Positions 46,458 to 55,450 of a stretch of DNA of 64,000 bases are shown one piece after another. The first letter of the stretch is position 1. Every line of letters starts with the position of its first letter. The notes beneath the pieces are model-generated. The model worked only from the letters and a program-made list of their open reading frames with translations. It was not told the DNA's origin and did no database searches. The DNA lies in the NCBI GenBank assembly GCA_001708385.1, contig CP012388.1:682001-746000 (forward strand). Direction: 5' to 3'. This DNA is from Flavobacterium psychrophilum (GTDB lineage: Bacteria; Bacteroidota; Bacteroidia; Flavobacteriales; Flavobacteriaceae). A program made the translations under genes and the position numbers.

Positions 46458-47033
46458 TTATTTGCCTGAGTTCCCTTTTAACCAGTTTGCTATCATTGCT
46501 ATTCCGCTTTCTGTGAGTACCGATTCAGGATGAAACTGCAAACCTCTTACGTCATATTCTTTATGCCTTAGCGCCATGATATTTCCTGACTCATTTGATG
46601 CCAATACTTCGAGCGTATCCGGTAGTTTATTATCTACGATCCATGAATGATAATGTCCAACACTAATCCCCGATGAAATTCCGTCAAATAAATAATCCTC
46701 CTGTGTAATCGTTAAAGCAGAAGCCACCCCATGCAATGGCGTTTGCATATTAATTAGGCTGCCACCAAAACTTTCGGCAATAGCCTGATGACCAAGGCAT
46801 ATTCCCAGTATACTTTTTGACGATGCAAAACGTTTAATGATTTCCGGCATTAACCCCGCTTCTTTAGGAATTCCGGGACCGGGAGACAACAATATTTTAT
46901 CAAAATTATTGATACTATCTAAATCTATCTTATCATTTTTAAGCACTTCTACCTCATCAACGCCAAGGTTATACAGTGTATGAACCAGGTTAAATACAAA
47001 CGAATCGTAATTATCTACAACTAAAATTTTCAT
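46458..47033 (-). CDS. trpG: anthranilate synthase component II (glutamine amidotransferase)
   Basis: A 191-residue class I amidotransferase: VVDNYDSFVFNLVH, LLSPGPGIPKEAG, the catalytic Cys in LGICLGHQAIAESFGG and the His-Glu pair in LQFHPESVLTESG. It supplies ammonia to TrpE. It is separate from trpD, not fused, and begins 2 bp after trpE. Confidence 0.96.
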   Translation of the reverse strand: MKILVVDNYDSFVFNLVHTLYNLGVDEVEVLKNDKIDLDSINNFDKILLSPGPGIPKEAGLMPEIIKRFASSKSILGICLGHQAIAESFGGSLINMQTPLHGVASALTITQEDYLFDGISSGISVGHYHSWIVDNKLPDTLEVLASNESGNIMALRHKEYDVRGLQFHPESVLTESGIAMIANWLKGNSGK

Positions 47034-47035
47034 AA

Positions 47036-48427
47036 CTAAATAGTATTTGCTATTTCAATGGCTTTTCGCAATGCCATTAGTTTATTATTAACTTCCTGTA
47101 ATTCACTTTCCGGGTTGGATTTTGCCACTATACCACAACCTGCCTGATATGTAAGTTCATTATTCTGACTCAGGAACGATCGTATAAAAATGGCGTGGTT
47201 AAATGATCCGTCAAACCCTATTATGCCAACCGCTCCGCCATAAAACCCACGGCTCTCGGGTTCGTTATCATCAATAATTTGCATTGCCTTGTGTTTGGGC
47301 GCACCCGATAACGTACCGGCAGGATAACTCTCTCCAAATATTTTTACCGGATTGTAATCGGCATCCAGCTGGGCACTTACTTTAGAAACTATATGTATAA
47401 CATGCGAATAATATTCTATCTGTTTAAACTCTTCAACTTTAACATCGTGGCTATTTCTGCTCAGATCGTTTCTTGCAAGGTCAACAAGCATAACATGTTC
47501 GGCATTTTCTTTTGGGTCTTCACTAAGGCTAACAGCAAGTCTTTTATCTTCTTCCGCATTTCCTGTACGTTTGAAAGTCCCCGCTATAGGATATATTAAA
47601 GCCTTGTTATTATTTATGGTTAATTGGGCTTCGGGCGAAGACCCAAAAATTTTAAAATCGCCGTAATCAAAATAAAAGAGATACGAAGACGGATTAACAG
47701 AACGCAATGCGCGATATACATTGAACTCGTCGCCCTTAAATTTTTTACGAAACTTTCTGGATAGCACTACCTGAAAAACATCGCCTAAAAAGCAGTGTTC
47801 CATCCCTTTTCTTATGGCTTTAAGAAAATCTTTATCATTAAAATTAGAGGTTTCGTTTTCTTCGGACGTAAAACCAAAATTGGTTACTGCACGATTTACG
47901 ATGATATCGTTGATACTGTCAATCTGGGAGGTTTCTCCTTCCTGTAAATGTTCTAGCAAAAACATTTCATTGTTAAAATGGTTGAAAACAATGAGATACC
48001 TGAAAAACTGGTATTGTATAAGCGGCAGGTTAAAGGATTGATTTTTAAACTCAATATCTTCAAATAATGGAATGGCATCGTATGATGTGTACCCAAACAG
48101 TCCGCTGTTTACAAATCCAAAATCCAGTTTATCTGTTTTAAAAGATTTTGTAAACACGTTGAGTGTATCGGCAATGTTTATATCAGCATTAATAAAAATT
48201 TCTTTTTTACCGTCAGGATATTGCAAGGTTGTTGTCTCTCTTTCCGAAACAAAAGATGCCAATGGTTCAAGGCATATGTACGAGTAGCTGTTTTCCCTGC
48301 TTTTGTATTCTGAACTTTCAAGCAGAAAACAGTTAGGGAATTTATCTCTTAATTTTAAATACATCTCTACTGGTGTATTTGTATCGCTAAGCCTTTTTTG
48401 TACTACGGTTTTAAATGGATAAATCAT
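47036..48427 (-). CDS. trpE: anthranilate synthase component I
   Basis: A 463-residue chorismate-binding enzyme. The N-terminus has NCFLLESSEYKSRENSYSYI, the region that holds the tryptophan feedback site (LLES). The catalytic half has EDPKENAEHVMLVDLARNDL, YPAGTLSGAPKHKAMQII and YGGAVGIIGFDG, followed by YQAGCGIVAKSNPESE. First structural gene of the operon, 117 bp after the leader peptide stop and directly after the attenuator. Confidence 0.97.
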   Translation of the reverse strand: MIYPFKTVVQKRLSDTNTPVEMYLKLRDKFPNCFLLESSEYKSRENSYSYICLEPLASFVSERETTTLQYPDGKKEIFINADINIADTLNVFTKSFKTDKLDFGFVNSGLFGYTSYDAIPLFEDIEFKNQSFNLPLIQYQFFRYLIVFNHFNNEMFLLEHLQEGETSQIDSINDIIVNRAVTNFGFTSEENETSNFNDKDFLKAIRKGMEHCFLGDVFQVVLSRKFRKKFKGDEFNVYRALRSVNPSSYLFYFDYGDFKIFGSSPEAQLTINNNKALIYPIAGTFKRTGNAEEDKRLAVSLSEDPKENAEHVMLVDLARNDLSRNSHDVKVEEFKQIEYYSHVIHIVSKVSAQLDADYNPVKIFGESYPAGTLSGAPKHKAMQIIDDNEPESRGFYGGAVGIIGFDGSFNHAIFIRSFLSQNNELTYQAGCGIVAKSNPESELQEVNNKLMALRKAIEIANTI

Positions 48428-48476
48428 TTTATATTGATTTAAGGATAATAAAAATGGAATGGGAGTTTTGGGGAAA

Positions 48477-48507
48477 TAAAAAAAGCCCGCTGATCCAGCG
48501 GGCTTCT
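48477..48507 (-). terminator. trp attenuator terminator
   Basis: On the minus strand AGCCCGCTG (48504-48496 read as its complement) pairs with CAGCGGGCT across a 3-nt loop, followed by seven T residues (48484-48478). It lies between the leader ORF and trpE, where an attenuation terminator is expected. Confidence 0.88.
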
Positions 48508-48544
48508 AATTATTTATTTTAGACACAAAATAATATATAGAAGT

Positions 48545-48610
48545 TTACCAACCGAATCCTGAGGATTTAGCTAGCCACCACCATGTATTATTTTGAGAAA
48601 TGTTCTTCAT
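48545..48610 (-). CDS. trpL: trp operon leader peptide
   Basis: A 21-codon ORF on the minus strand, too short for usual gene finders. It starts MKNISQNNT, has three consecutive Trp codons at positions 10-12, and a fourth Trp as the last codon before TAA. It sits between the promoter and an intrinsic terminator upstream of trpE. Ribosome stalling at the Trp codons when charged tRNA-Trp is scarce should prevent terminator formation. Between the Trp codons and the stop is a short palindrome (AAATCCTCAGGATT) that may be part of the switching structure. Confidence 0.85.
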   Translation of the reverse strand: MKNISQNNTWWWLAKSSGFGW

Positions 48611-48618
48611 AAGTCCTG

Positions 48619-48650
48619 CAAATGTATATAAATAGTTTTTACAATTCAAA
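48619..48650 (-). promoter_or_regulatory. trp operon promoter
   Basis: On the minus strand -33 TTTG (48650-48647) and -7 TACATTTG (48626-48619) with a 20-bp spacer match the Bacteroidetes consensus. Transcription would start only about 5 nt before the leader ATG at 48610, so the leader mRNA is nearly leaderless. Confidence 0.65.
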
Positions 48651-48839
48651 ATAATGCCTCTAAAATAAATTAAAATAACATTTTGTTAAGGATTATCCGG
48701 GTACAAAATTCTAACTCACATACGTACCTTATGTGCGTAGTTGCAGTAAACCAAATTATTATTAACTTGCCCGAAACGTACAACCAAGCCCGATGTAAGC
48801 ACCATATTTACGTCGGGAAAAATCAACAGAATAAACTTT

Positions 48840-50021
48840 ATGAAAAATTATAGGCTATTAGCTATATACATGGTAAGCATACCATTTTTTATTTCATGCA
48901 ACGGAAAGAAAGAGTTGGAAAAAACCATCAATGATACTGCTAAACACGAAACTACTGCTTACAATACCAACCTAAAAGAAGCAGATTTTAAGTCGACCAT
49001 AGACGGTAAAGAGGTGTCGCTATATTATATTAAGGCAAAGAACATTAATGTTGCTTTTACAAACTTCGGGGCGCGTATCGTAGGGCTATGGGTACCCGAT
49101 AAAAACGGAAAGATGACCGATGTTGTGGTGGGTTTAAACAGTACGAAAGGCTATCAGGATGCTACCGAACCATATTTCGGAGCCACCATTGGCCGTGTAG
49201 GAAACCGAATTGCGAAAGGTACTTTTAAGCTTGATGGTAAAGAATACCATATTCCGCTTAACAATAATGGAAACACCCTTCATGGTGGTAAAAAAGGATT
49301 TCAGTATGTGGTTTGGAATGTGGAGCAACCCAACGATAAAACATTAGTTTTTACTTATAACTCACCTGATGGCGAAGAAGGTTTCCCCGGTAATGTACAG
49401 GTTAAAGTAAAATATAGTGTAGATGATAATCAAAATCTTAAAATGGCTTACGAAGCCGTAACCGATAAAAAAACGCCTGTAAACTTAACCAATCATGCGT
49501 TTTTTAACCTTAATGGCGAGGGCAGCGGAACTATACTGAACCACAAAGTTTTAATCAATGCCAACGAATACACTCCTGTAGATGCAGGTCTTATTCCATT
49601 TGGGAAACTTGAAAAGGTTGCAGGTACGCCATTTGACTTTACAACTTTTCACACTATCGGAGAAAGGGTCAACACAGATAACATTCAGCTTAAAAACGGA
49701 AAAGGTTACGACCACAACTTTGCACTTAATGATGGCATTACTAAAGAACTGCGCGATGTAGCCACTGTTGTAGGCGATAAATCGGGTATTGTAATGAAGG
49801 TGTTTACTGTAGAACCGGGTCTGCAATTTTACAGCGGTAACTTTATGCTGGGAAAAAACACTTTTAAATCGGGTGTTAAAGATGATTTTAGAACAGCATT
49901 TGCTATGGAAACACAACATTTTCCTGATGCTATAAACCAACCGGTATTTGCTCCTATTGTTTTAAAACCGGGAAGTACTTACAAAACAGCATCTGAATAT
50001 CGTTTTAGTACAGAAAAGTAA
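48840..50021 (+). CDS. galM: aldose 1-epimerase (galactose mutarotase), lipoprotein
   Basis: A 393-residue protein with a lipoprotein signal (FFISCNGKK, Cys20). The GalM beta-sandwich shows NFGARIVGLWVPDKNG, YFGATIGRVGNRIAKG, the HGG motif in NTLHGGKKGFQ and the catalytic His in PVNLTNHAFFNL; the catalytic Glu is near TAFAMETQHFPDA. It interconverts alpha and beta anomers of hexoses, here exported rather than cytoplasmic, which is usual in Bacteroidetes. Single-gene unit with its own terminator. Confidence 0.93.
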   Translation: MKNYRLLAIYMVSIPFFISCNGKKELEKTINDTAKHETTAYNTNLKEADFKSTIDGKEVSLYYIKAKNINVAFTNFGARIVGLWVPDKNGKMTDVVVGLNSTKGYQDATEPYFGATIGRVGNRIAKGTFKLDGKEYHIPLNNNGNTLHGGKKGFQYVVWNVEQPNDKTLVFTYNSPDGEEGFPGNVQVKVKYSVDDNQNLKMAYEAVTDKKTPVNLTNHAFFNLNGEGSGTILNHKVLINANEYTPVDAGLIPFGKLEKVAGTPFDFTTFHTIGERVNTDNIQLKNGKGYDHNFALNDGITKELRDVATVVGDKSGIVMKVFTVEPGLQFYSGNFMLGKNTFKSGVKDDFRTAFAMETQHFPDAINQPVFAPIVLKPGSTYKTASEYRFSTEK

Positions 50022-50073
50022 GGACGAATACGTTTTTGAATAGTCCTGTTTCATCTGAGAAAAATATCAATAT

Positions 50074-50104
50074 AAAGCCCGCTTAATTTTTTAAGCGGGC
50101 TTTT
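50074..50104 (+). terminator. terminator after galM
   Basis: A 13-bp perfect stem AAAGCCCGCTTAA with TTAAGCGGGCTTT, with a 4-nt loop and flanking T residues. Confidence 0.85.
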
Positions 50105-50155
50105 GCATCTTACATATCATGGTAATTTATGTGATGATTAACCCAACTCATAAAA

Positions 50156-50171
50156 TTACGATATATCGTAA
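50156..50171. promoter_or_regulatory. palindromic enhancer-like site, copy A
   Basis: TTACGATATATCGTAA is a perfect 16-bp palindrome within CATAAAATTACGATATA, a run that recurs at 61488-61504. Its centre lies 76 bp upstream of the GC of a sigma-54-like promoter and 109 bp upstream of the isochorismatase start. Confidence 0.6.
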
Positions 50172-50225
50172 ACTTAAAGCACGCTAAAAACAGCTAATCC
50201 CCTATTTTTAAAGGCTTTCATAACA

Positions 50226-50241
50226 AGGCATCGTATTGGCA
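50226..50241 (+). promoter_or_regulatory. sigma-54-like promoter of the isochorismatase cluster
   Basis: AGGCATCGTATTGGCA holds GG and GC separated by exactly 10 bp and conserves GGCA of the -24 box and T, GC and A of the -12 box. It is 32 bp before the ATG at 50273. No TAnnTTTG box is seen in the region, and two sigma-54 activator genes lie nearby. Confidence 0.5.
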
Positions 50242-50272
50242 TAAGTAATAGAAAATCTTAATCTATTATTTT

Positions 50273-50905
50273 ATGAAACCATCAGCAAACTTACTTTCCC
50301 CGGATAACCACGCTCTTGTGCTTATCGATTTTGAAGGTCAAATGGCCTTTGCTACAAACAGCATTGCTATTAGCGAACTTAGAACAAATGTAGCCGTTAT
50401 ATGCGGAGCTTCAAAAATTTTTAATGTTCCAACTATTGTAACCACTGTTGCAGAAGAAAGTTTCTCAGGCCCGGTATTTCCGGAAATCGAAGAATTCTAT
50501 CCAATGGCAACTTCGGGTTATATAGACCGTACAAGCATGAACACCTGGGAAGATGAAGCTGCTTACAAAGCAATAACAGGTACTAAAAAACAAAAACTTG
50601 TACTTGCAGGTTTATGGACAGGCGTTTGTATTGTTGGCCCTGCACTTTCTGCACTTGCAGAAAATTATGAGGTATATGTAATTACAGATGCTTGTGGAGA
50701 TGTTACTGCAGAAGCTCACGAACGTGCTATTCAGCGTATGGTACATTCAGGTGTAAAACCTATTACCTCAATTCAGTATTTACTGGAGCTTCAAAGAGAC
50801 TGGGCACGTCAGGAAACGTATGTTGCCGTTACAAATCTTATGAAAAAATATGGCGGTGCTTACGGTTTAGGCATTCACTATGCACACAACATGCTTAAGC
50901 ATTAA
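50273..50905 (+). CDS. isochorismatase-like cysteine hydrolase (YcaC type)
   Basis: A 210-residue enzyme of the isochorismatase fold: D19 in ALVLIDFEGQMAF, and the catalytic Cys119 in LAGLWTGVCIVGPAL; a Lys from KQKLVLAG could complete the triad. It resembles YcaC, whose substrate is unknown; amidase activity is usual in the superfamily. It has no signal peptide. First gene of an eleven-gene same-strand cluster and preceded by the sigma-54-like promoter. Confidence 0.88.
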   Translation: MKPSANLLSPDNHALVLIDFEGQMAFATNSIAISELRTNVAVICGASKIFNVPTIVTTVAEESFSGPVFPEIEEFYPMATSGYIDRTSMNTWEDEAAYKAITGTKKQKLVLAGLWTGVCIVGPALSALAENYEVYVITDACGDVTAEAHERAIQRMVHSGVKPITSIQYLLELQRDWARQETYVAVTNLMKKYGGAYGLGIHYAHNMLKH

Positions 50906-50950
50906 TATTTTTAAAACAAGCTAGTCAACATTATACATAAATATCTGCCA

Positions 50951-52348
50951 GTGCTATCAATCCGTACCATATTATTTAAAAAGTTAAGTCATTTATTTGT
51001 CTTTGCCTTCTTGTGCCTTTGCGGCAATACTGCTTATGCACAAAGCTTTAAGCTTATGCGTTATGACGAGAACTACGAATATCTTAAAGACTCGTCACGC
51101 AACTTTTACGAGCAGGTAAAATACATTCCGCTTTCATCTGACGGGGCGACATGGTTATCGTTTGGTGGAGAGGCAAGGTATGAATATGTTGATTTTAGTA
51201 ATGAGGACTGGGGCCGTTTAAATATCGGACATAACAATTTTTTGCTACAACGTTACGACCTTCATGCCGATTTGCACTTAAATAAAAGATTCAGGGTATT
51301 TGCCCAGCTTAGGAGTGCCCTGCAGGATGGCAGAAAAAACGGCTCCCGCCCTATTGACGAAGACCACCTTAATGTTCAGAACTTATTTCTTGATGCCATT
51401 GTTTACCAAAAGGAAGACAAAGCGATAACCATGCGTGTAGGAAGGCAGGAAATAGATTATGGCTCGGGAAGGCTTATCTCTGTACGCGAAGGCCCTAACG
51501 CAAGGCTTTATTTTACAGGAGCTAAGGTAATGTATACATCTGAAAGATTATCGGTAGATGCTTTTGCTATGATGGCAGATACTACACATACAGGTATTTT
51601 TGATAATAAGCCTTCGAAACAAGTTAATCTTTGGGGTGGATATTCTAAATACATTATTCCGCGTAGTGGTAATCTCGACCTGTACTATGTAGGCATAAGG
51701 AGAGACCTTTCTGTATTTGAGGAAGGTGCTGCTAAAGAAGTGCGCCATACTATTGGTACAAGGCTATGGAAATATGGTGGCGGCTTTATCTATAACCTAG
51801 AGGCAGCTTATCAGTTTGGCTCATTTGCTAACGGAAACATAAGTGCCTGGACTGGCTCTATAGATCTTGGCTACTCTTTCGAGAACATCAAATTTAAACC
51901 TACCATAAACCTGCGTAACGATTACATATCGGGAGATAAAAAAGCGGGAGACGGCACACTGCAAACCTTTAACCCCATATACCCAAAGGGAGGATATTTT
52001 GGTTTTAGTCCGCAAATAGGTCCCGTGAACCTTATAGATATCCATCCGTACGGGACACTGGATTTATTACCTCAGCTTAAAATGCAGGTCGATGTAGTAT
52101 TTAACTGGCGTTACTCGCTTAACGACGGTGTTTACAGGCCAAGCGGAGGCTTTAACCTTCCGGGATCATCATCAGACAAACGATATATAGGTACAGCCTA
52201 TCTGGCTAATTTCTCATATACCGTAAATAAATTTACCTCACTGGTAACAGGTATTCAATACTTTAAGACGGGAGAATTTATAAACGATATTATTCCAAAT
52301 TCAAAAAACGGCCTTTTTTATAATATACGACTAGGCTTTAAATTCTAA
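50951..52348 (+). CDS. alginate-export-family outer membrane porin
   Basis: A 465-residue protein with a signal peptide ending TAYAQ, followed by alternating beta strands of a roughly 18-strand barrel and a terminal aromatic residue (NIRLGFKF). The N-terminal WLSFGGEARYEYVDFSNEDWG and MRVGRQEIDYGSGRLISVREGPN match the alginate_exp family. Despite the name, these porins carry various small solutes. In this cluster it may admit the substrate of the downstream amidohydrolase or isochorismatase-like enzyme. The start is GTG at 50951. Confidence 0.85.
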   Translation: MLSIRTILFKKLSHLFVFAFLCLCGNTAYAQSFKLMRYDENYEYLKDSSRNFYEQVKYIPLSSDGATWLSFGGEARYEYVDFSNEDWGRLNIGHNNFLLQRYDLHADLHLNKRFRVFAQLRSALQDGRKNGSRPIDEDHLNVQNLFLDAIVYQKEDKAITMRVGRQEIDYGSGRLISVREGPNARLYFTGAKVMYTSERLSVDAFAMMADTTHTGIFDNKPSKQVNLWGGYSKYIIPRSGNLDLYYVGIRRDLSVFEEGAAKEVRHTIGTRLWKYGGGFIYNLEAAYQFGSFANGNISAWTGSIDLGYSFENIKFKPTINLRNDYISGDKKAGDGTLQTFNPIYPKGGYFGFSPQIGPVNLIDIHPYGTLDLLPQLKMQVDVVFNWRYSLNDGVYRPSGGFNLPGSSSDKRYIGTAYLANFSYTVNKFTSLVTGIQYFKTGEFINDIIPNSKNGLFYNIRLGFKF

Positions 52349-52370
52349 TACAATCTAAAAAAACCACATT

Positions 52371-53105
52371 ATGAAAAATCTATCAATACGCATTTTTATA
52401 GCTGCATTACTATTAACAGGTTTAACCCCTGCAACAGTTATAGCACAACAAACAAAAACAGAAGTTAAAACTACACCTATAGGCACAAGCGTTGCCTGGG
52501 GTAAAGTAGATGGTGTAACTATCGAAGGGCTTGTTCAGGGTCCGTCGGCGGCAGTGGCAGACCTTCAGGTTGCCTGTGTTTTTGAATATACAGAAGGTGA
52601 CATTTTTAACTCGCCCCCAGCTCTCCCTGCACAGTTAAACGGTATGGTTCATTTAGACGAGGCGCTAAAAGGTATTATTACAGAAGCACGTAAAACCGGA
52701 AAATTTAAGGGCCATGCTTATGAAACATTGCTTATAACACCTCCGGCAGGAATGCTTGCCGCTAAAAAATTATTGCTTATAGGTTTGGGAGACAGGAATA
52801 AATTTACGCCCGATGTTATGACCACCGTAGGAAGTGTTGCCATGAACGAAGCACTTAGGCTTGGCGTAAGCCACTATGCTTTTGCAAGCGACCTGAAAGA
52901 TGCAGGTATTGATTCTCCTACTGCTTTAGTAGCCGAAAATGTTGTTTTAGGTTCGTTTGAAGCTTACAGAACTCAACAATGGTTAAAAGATAAAAAAATG
53001 GCAAACCACAAACCCCTTGTAAAAATTACATTGCTTGCAGGGCCTGCTTTTTATACGGTAGCCGGTGATGGTATTAAATCGGCAATTGCCAAATTAAACA
53101 AATAA
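52371..53105 (+). CDS. exported protein with only the N-terminal domain of M17 aminopeptidases
   Basis: A 244-residue protein with a signal peptide ending VIAQQ. The body (about 50-225) matches the non-catalytic N-terminal domain of leucyl aminopeptidases: LNGMVHLDEALKGII, FKGHAYETLLITPPAGMLAAKKLLLIGLGDRNKFTPD and SHYAFASDLKDAGI in parts. The metal-binding catalytic domain of M17 is absent. The N-terminal domain may act as a sensor, scaffold or binding module; function unknown. It lies 22 bp after the porin and 10 bp before the amidohydrolase. Confidence 0.8.
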   Translation: MKNLSIRIFIAALLLTGLTPATVIAQQTKTEVKTTPIGTSVAWGKVDGVTIEGLVQGPSAAVADLQVACVFEYTEGDIFNSPPALPAQLNGMVHLDEALKGIITEARKTGKFKGHAYETLLITPPAGMLAAKKLLLIGLGDRNKFTPDVMTTVGSVAMNEALRLGVSHYAFASDLKDAGIDSPTALVAENVVLGSFEAYRTQQWLKDKKMANHKPLVKITLLAGPAFYTVAGDGIKSAIAKLNK

Positions 53106-53115
53106 GCCGCGACGT

Positions 53116-55002
53116 ATGAAAGCTGATATAATATTATACAATGGTAAAGTTCACAGCTTTGCTAAAGTGAACGCCAACGCTACGGCTGTTGCCATTAAAG
53201 ACGGAAAATTCATAGCCGTGGGCAATGATGCTGATGTGATGGAAATGGCTTCTGAAGGCACAAGGATAATTGACCTTGAAAGAAAAAGGGTTGTTCCGGG
53301 AATTAACGATTCTCACATTCACCTTATTCGAGGCGGATTGAACTATAATTTAGAATTGCGCTGGGATGGTGTACCATCATTAGCCGATGCTTTACGAATG
53401 CTTAAAGAACAAGTAGACCGTACCCCTTCCCCACAATGGGTACGCGTTGTAGGCGGCTGGTCTGAATTTCAGTTCGCCGAACGCCGCATGCCTACATTGG
53501 AAGAGATAAATGCAATTGCTCCCGAAACGCCTGTTTTTATCCTTCATTTATACGACAGGGCAATAATGAACAGGGCTGCCCTTAAGGCAGTTGGCTTTAC
53601 TAAAGACACGCCTGCACCTCCGGGAGGGCAAATACAAAAAGACAGCAAAGGCGAGCCTACAGGATTAATTATAGCAACACCAAATGCTATGATACTGTAC
53701 TCTACCCTTGCTAAAGGCCCTACACTTTCGTATGAGCACCAGGTAAATTCTACCCGCCATTTTATGAAAGAGCTTAACCGTTTTGGTATAACAAGTGTTA
53801 TAGATGCCGGTGGAGGTTTTCAGAATTTCCCTGACGATTACAAAGTAGTTAATGAGCTTAATGAGAAAAAGCAATTAACCGTTCGTATTGCTTACAACCT
53901 GTTTACACAAAAGCCCAAGCACGAGTTCGAAGATTTTAGCGACTGGATAGACACCGTTAAACTATATCAGGGTGACGATATGTACCGCCACAATGGTGCG
54001 GGTGAAATGCTTGTGTTTTCTGCTGCTGATTTTGAAGACTTTTTACAGCCACGTCCGGATCTTACTGAAAACATGGAAGCCGATCTTGAAAAAGTGGTAC
54101 GTCTGCTGGTTGCCAATCGCTGGCCTTTCAGGCTTCACGCTACCTACAACGAAAGCATAACCCGCTTTTTAAATGTGTTCGAAAAAGTAAATATGGATAT
54201 TCCGTTTAACGGGCTTCCGTGGATATTTGACCATGCCGAAACTATTGATGAACGTAATATTGAGCGTGTAAAGAACTTAGGTGGCGGTATTGCAATACAA
54301 AGTCGTATGGCATATCAGGGTGAATATTTTACGGAAAGATATGGTGCCAAGGCTGCCGAAAATACACCTCCGGTTAAACGCATGCTGGAAATGGAAGTTC
54401 CTGTAGGTGCAGGATCTGACGCTACAAGGGTGAGCAGCTATAACCCATGGGTTTCTATGTACTGGCTTACAGTTGGTAAAACGGTAGGCGGGCTTCAGTT
54501 ATATAACGAAAGCAGGTTAAACCGCGAAACCGCTTTAGAATTATACACTCGTGGCAGTGCGTGGTTCTCTCAGGAACAGCAGAAAAAGGGCGATATTCAG
54601 GTAGGTATGTTTGCAGATCTTGCGGTACTGGACAGGGATTACTTTAGCGTAGTTGATGAAGATGTAAAGAAAATTGAAGCCGAACTTACCATTGTAGACG
54701 GAAAAATAGTGTACGCTAAAGGCGATTTTTCTTCTTACTCTCCTCCTTCGGTGCCTATCCTTCCGGACTGGTCGCCTACCAATATTTACAACGGTTATTA
54801 TCCGGCAGGCGGACATGCAGCGCATAGTCACCAGCATATTGGTAAAGCAGGAACAAAAGGAATTACTTCTGAGATTCATAGCTGTATAGGCAGTTGCGAC
54901 GTACACGCCCACGACCATAACAAGGCACGTTTAAGTAACGTTCCCGTAAACAATTATACCGCATTTTGGGGCGCATTAGGCTGCTCATGTTTTGCATTTT
55001 AA
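53116..55002 (+). CDS. YtcJ-like metal-dependent amidohydrolase with Cys/His-rich tail
   Basis: A 628-residue amidohydrolase of the YtcJ (amidohydro_3) group with metal ligands in VPGINDSHIHLIRGG, FRLHATYNE, IFDHAETIDE and the Asp in VGAGSDATRVSSYNPW. It has no signal peptide. After the barrel, the last about 75 residues are rich in His and Cys (GGHAAHSHQHIG, IHSCIGSCDVHAHDH, LGCSCFAF), a likely metal-binding extension not typical of the family. Substrate unknown; such enzymes hydrolyse amides and formamides. Confidence 0.88.
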   Translation: MKADIILYNGKVHSFAKVNANATAVAIKDGKFIAVGNDADVMEMASEGTRIIDLERKRVVPGINDSHIHLIRGGLNYNLELRWDGVPSLADALRMLKEQVDRTPSPQWVRVVGGWSEFQFAERRMPTLEEINAIAPETPVFILHLYDRAIMNRAALKAVGFTKDTPAPPGGQIQKDSKGEPTGLIIATPNAMILYSTLAKGPTLSYEHQVNSTRHFMKELNRFGITSVIDAGGGFQNFPDDYKVVNELNEKKQLTVRIAYNLFTQKPKHEFEDFSDWIDTVKLYQGDDMYRHNGAGEMLVFSAADFEDFLQPRPDLTENMEADLEKVVRLLVANRWPFRLHATYNESITRFLNVFEKVNMDIPFNGLPWIFDHAETIDERNIERVKNLGGGIAIQSRMAYQGEYFTERYGAKAAENTPPVKRMLEMEVPVGAGSDATRVSSYNPWVSMYWLTVGKTVGGLQLYNESRLNRETALELYTRGSAWFSQEQQKKGDIQVGMFADLAVLDRDYFSVVDEDVKKIEAELTIVDGKIVYAKGDFSSYSPPSVPILPDWSPTNIYNGYYPAGGHAAHSHQHIGKAGTKGITSEIHSCIGSCDVHAHDHNKARLSNVPVNNYTAFWGALGCSCFAF

Positions 55003-55013
55003 TTTAAACTATC

Positions 55014-55445
55014 ATGATAGATTTTATAAAACAAATACTGTCTTCAGATCTTGGCAGCGCATTCAATAACTCGGCTATGCTGGTCTTCAGGATACTGCTT
55101 GCGCTGGAGTTATTCAGGGTTCACGGTATTAAAAAGTTTAGGGTAGAAAACGGGCAGAAAGAACACGTGCCAAACCCTCTTCACTTACCTGAAAAGCTTA
55201 ACGGACTGGTAGCTACGTTTTCTGACACCGTAGTTCCGTTTCTCATTATGCTGGGTATTGGTACACGTCTGGTTGTATTGCCAACTATCGGCGTAACTGC
55301 TATAGGATATTTTGTGGTTCACCGTAAAGATTCGCTCGAAGTAAGAGATGTACCTTATATGTACACCTTGTCTTTACTATTGATACTTGCATTAGGCGCG
55401 GGAACATATTCACTAGATCATAATTTATTAACCATTTTACAATAA
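55014..55445 (+). CDS. DoxX-family membrane protein
   Basis: A 143-residue protein with four hydrophobic helices and DoxX features (MLVFRILLALELFRVHGIKKF; LVATFSDTVVPFLIMLGIGTRL). DoxX-like proteins are linked with thiol and redox balance in some bacteria. It lies 11 bp after the amidohydrolase and 5 bp before dps. Confidence 0.85.
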   Translation: MIDFIKQILSSDLGSAFNNSAMLVFRILLALELFRVHGIKKFRVENGQKEHVPNPLHLPEKLNGLVATFSDTVVPFLIMLGIGTRLVVLPTIGVTAIGYFVVHRKDSLEVRDVPYMYTLSLLLILALGAGTYSLDHNLLTILQ

Positions 55446-55450
55446 AACAG

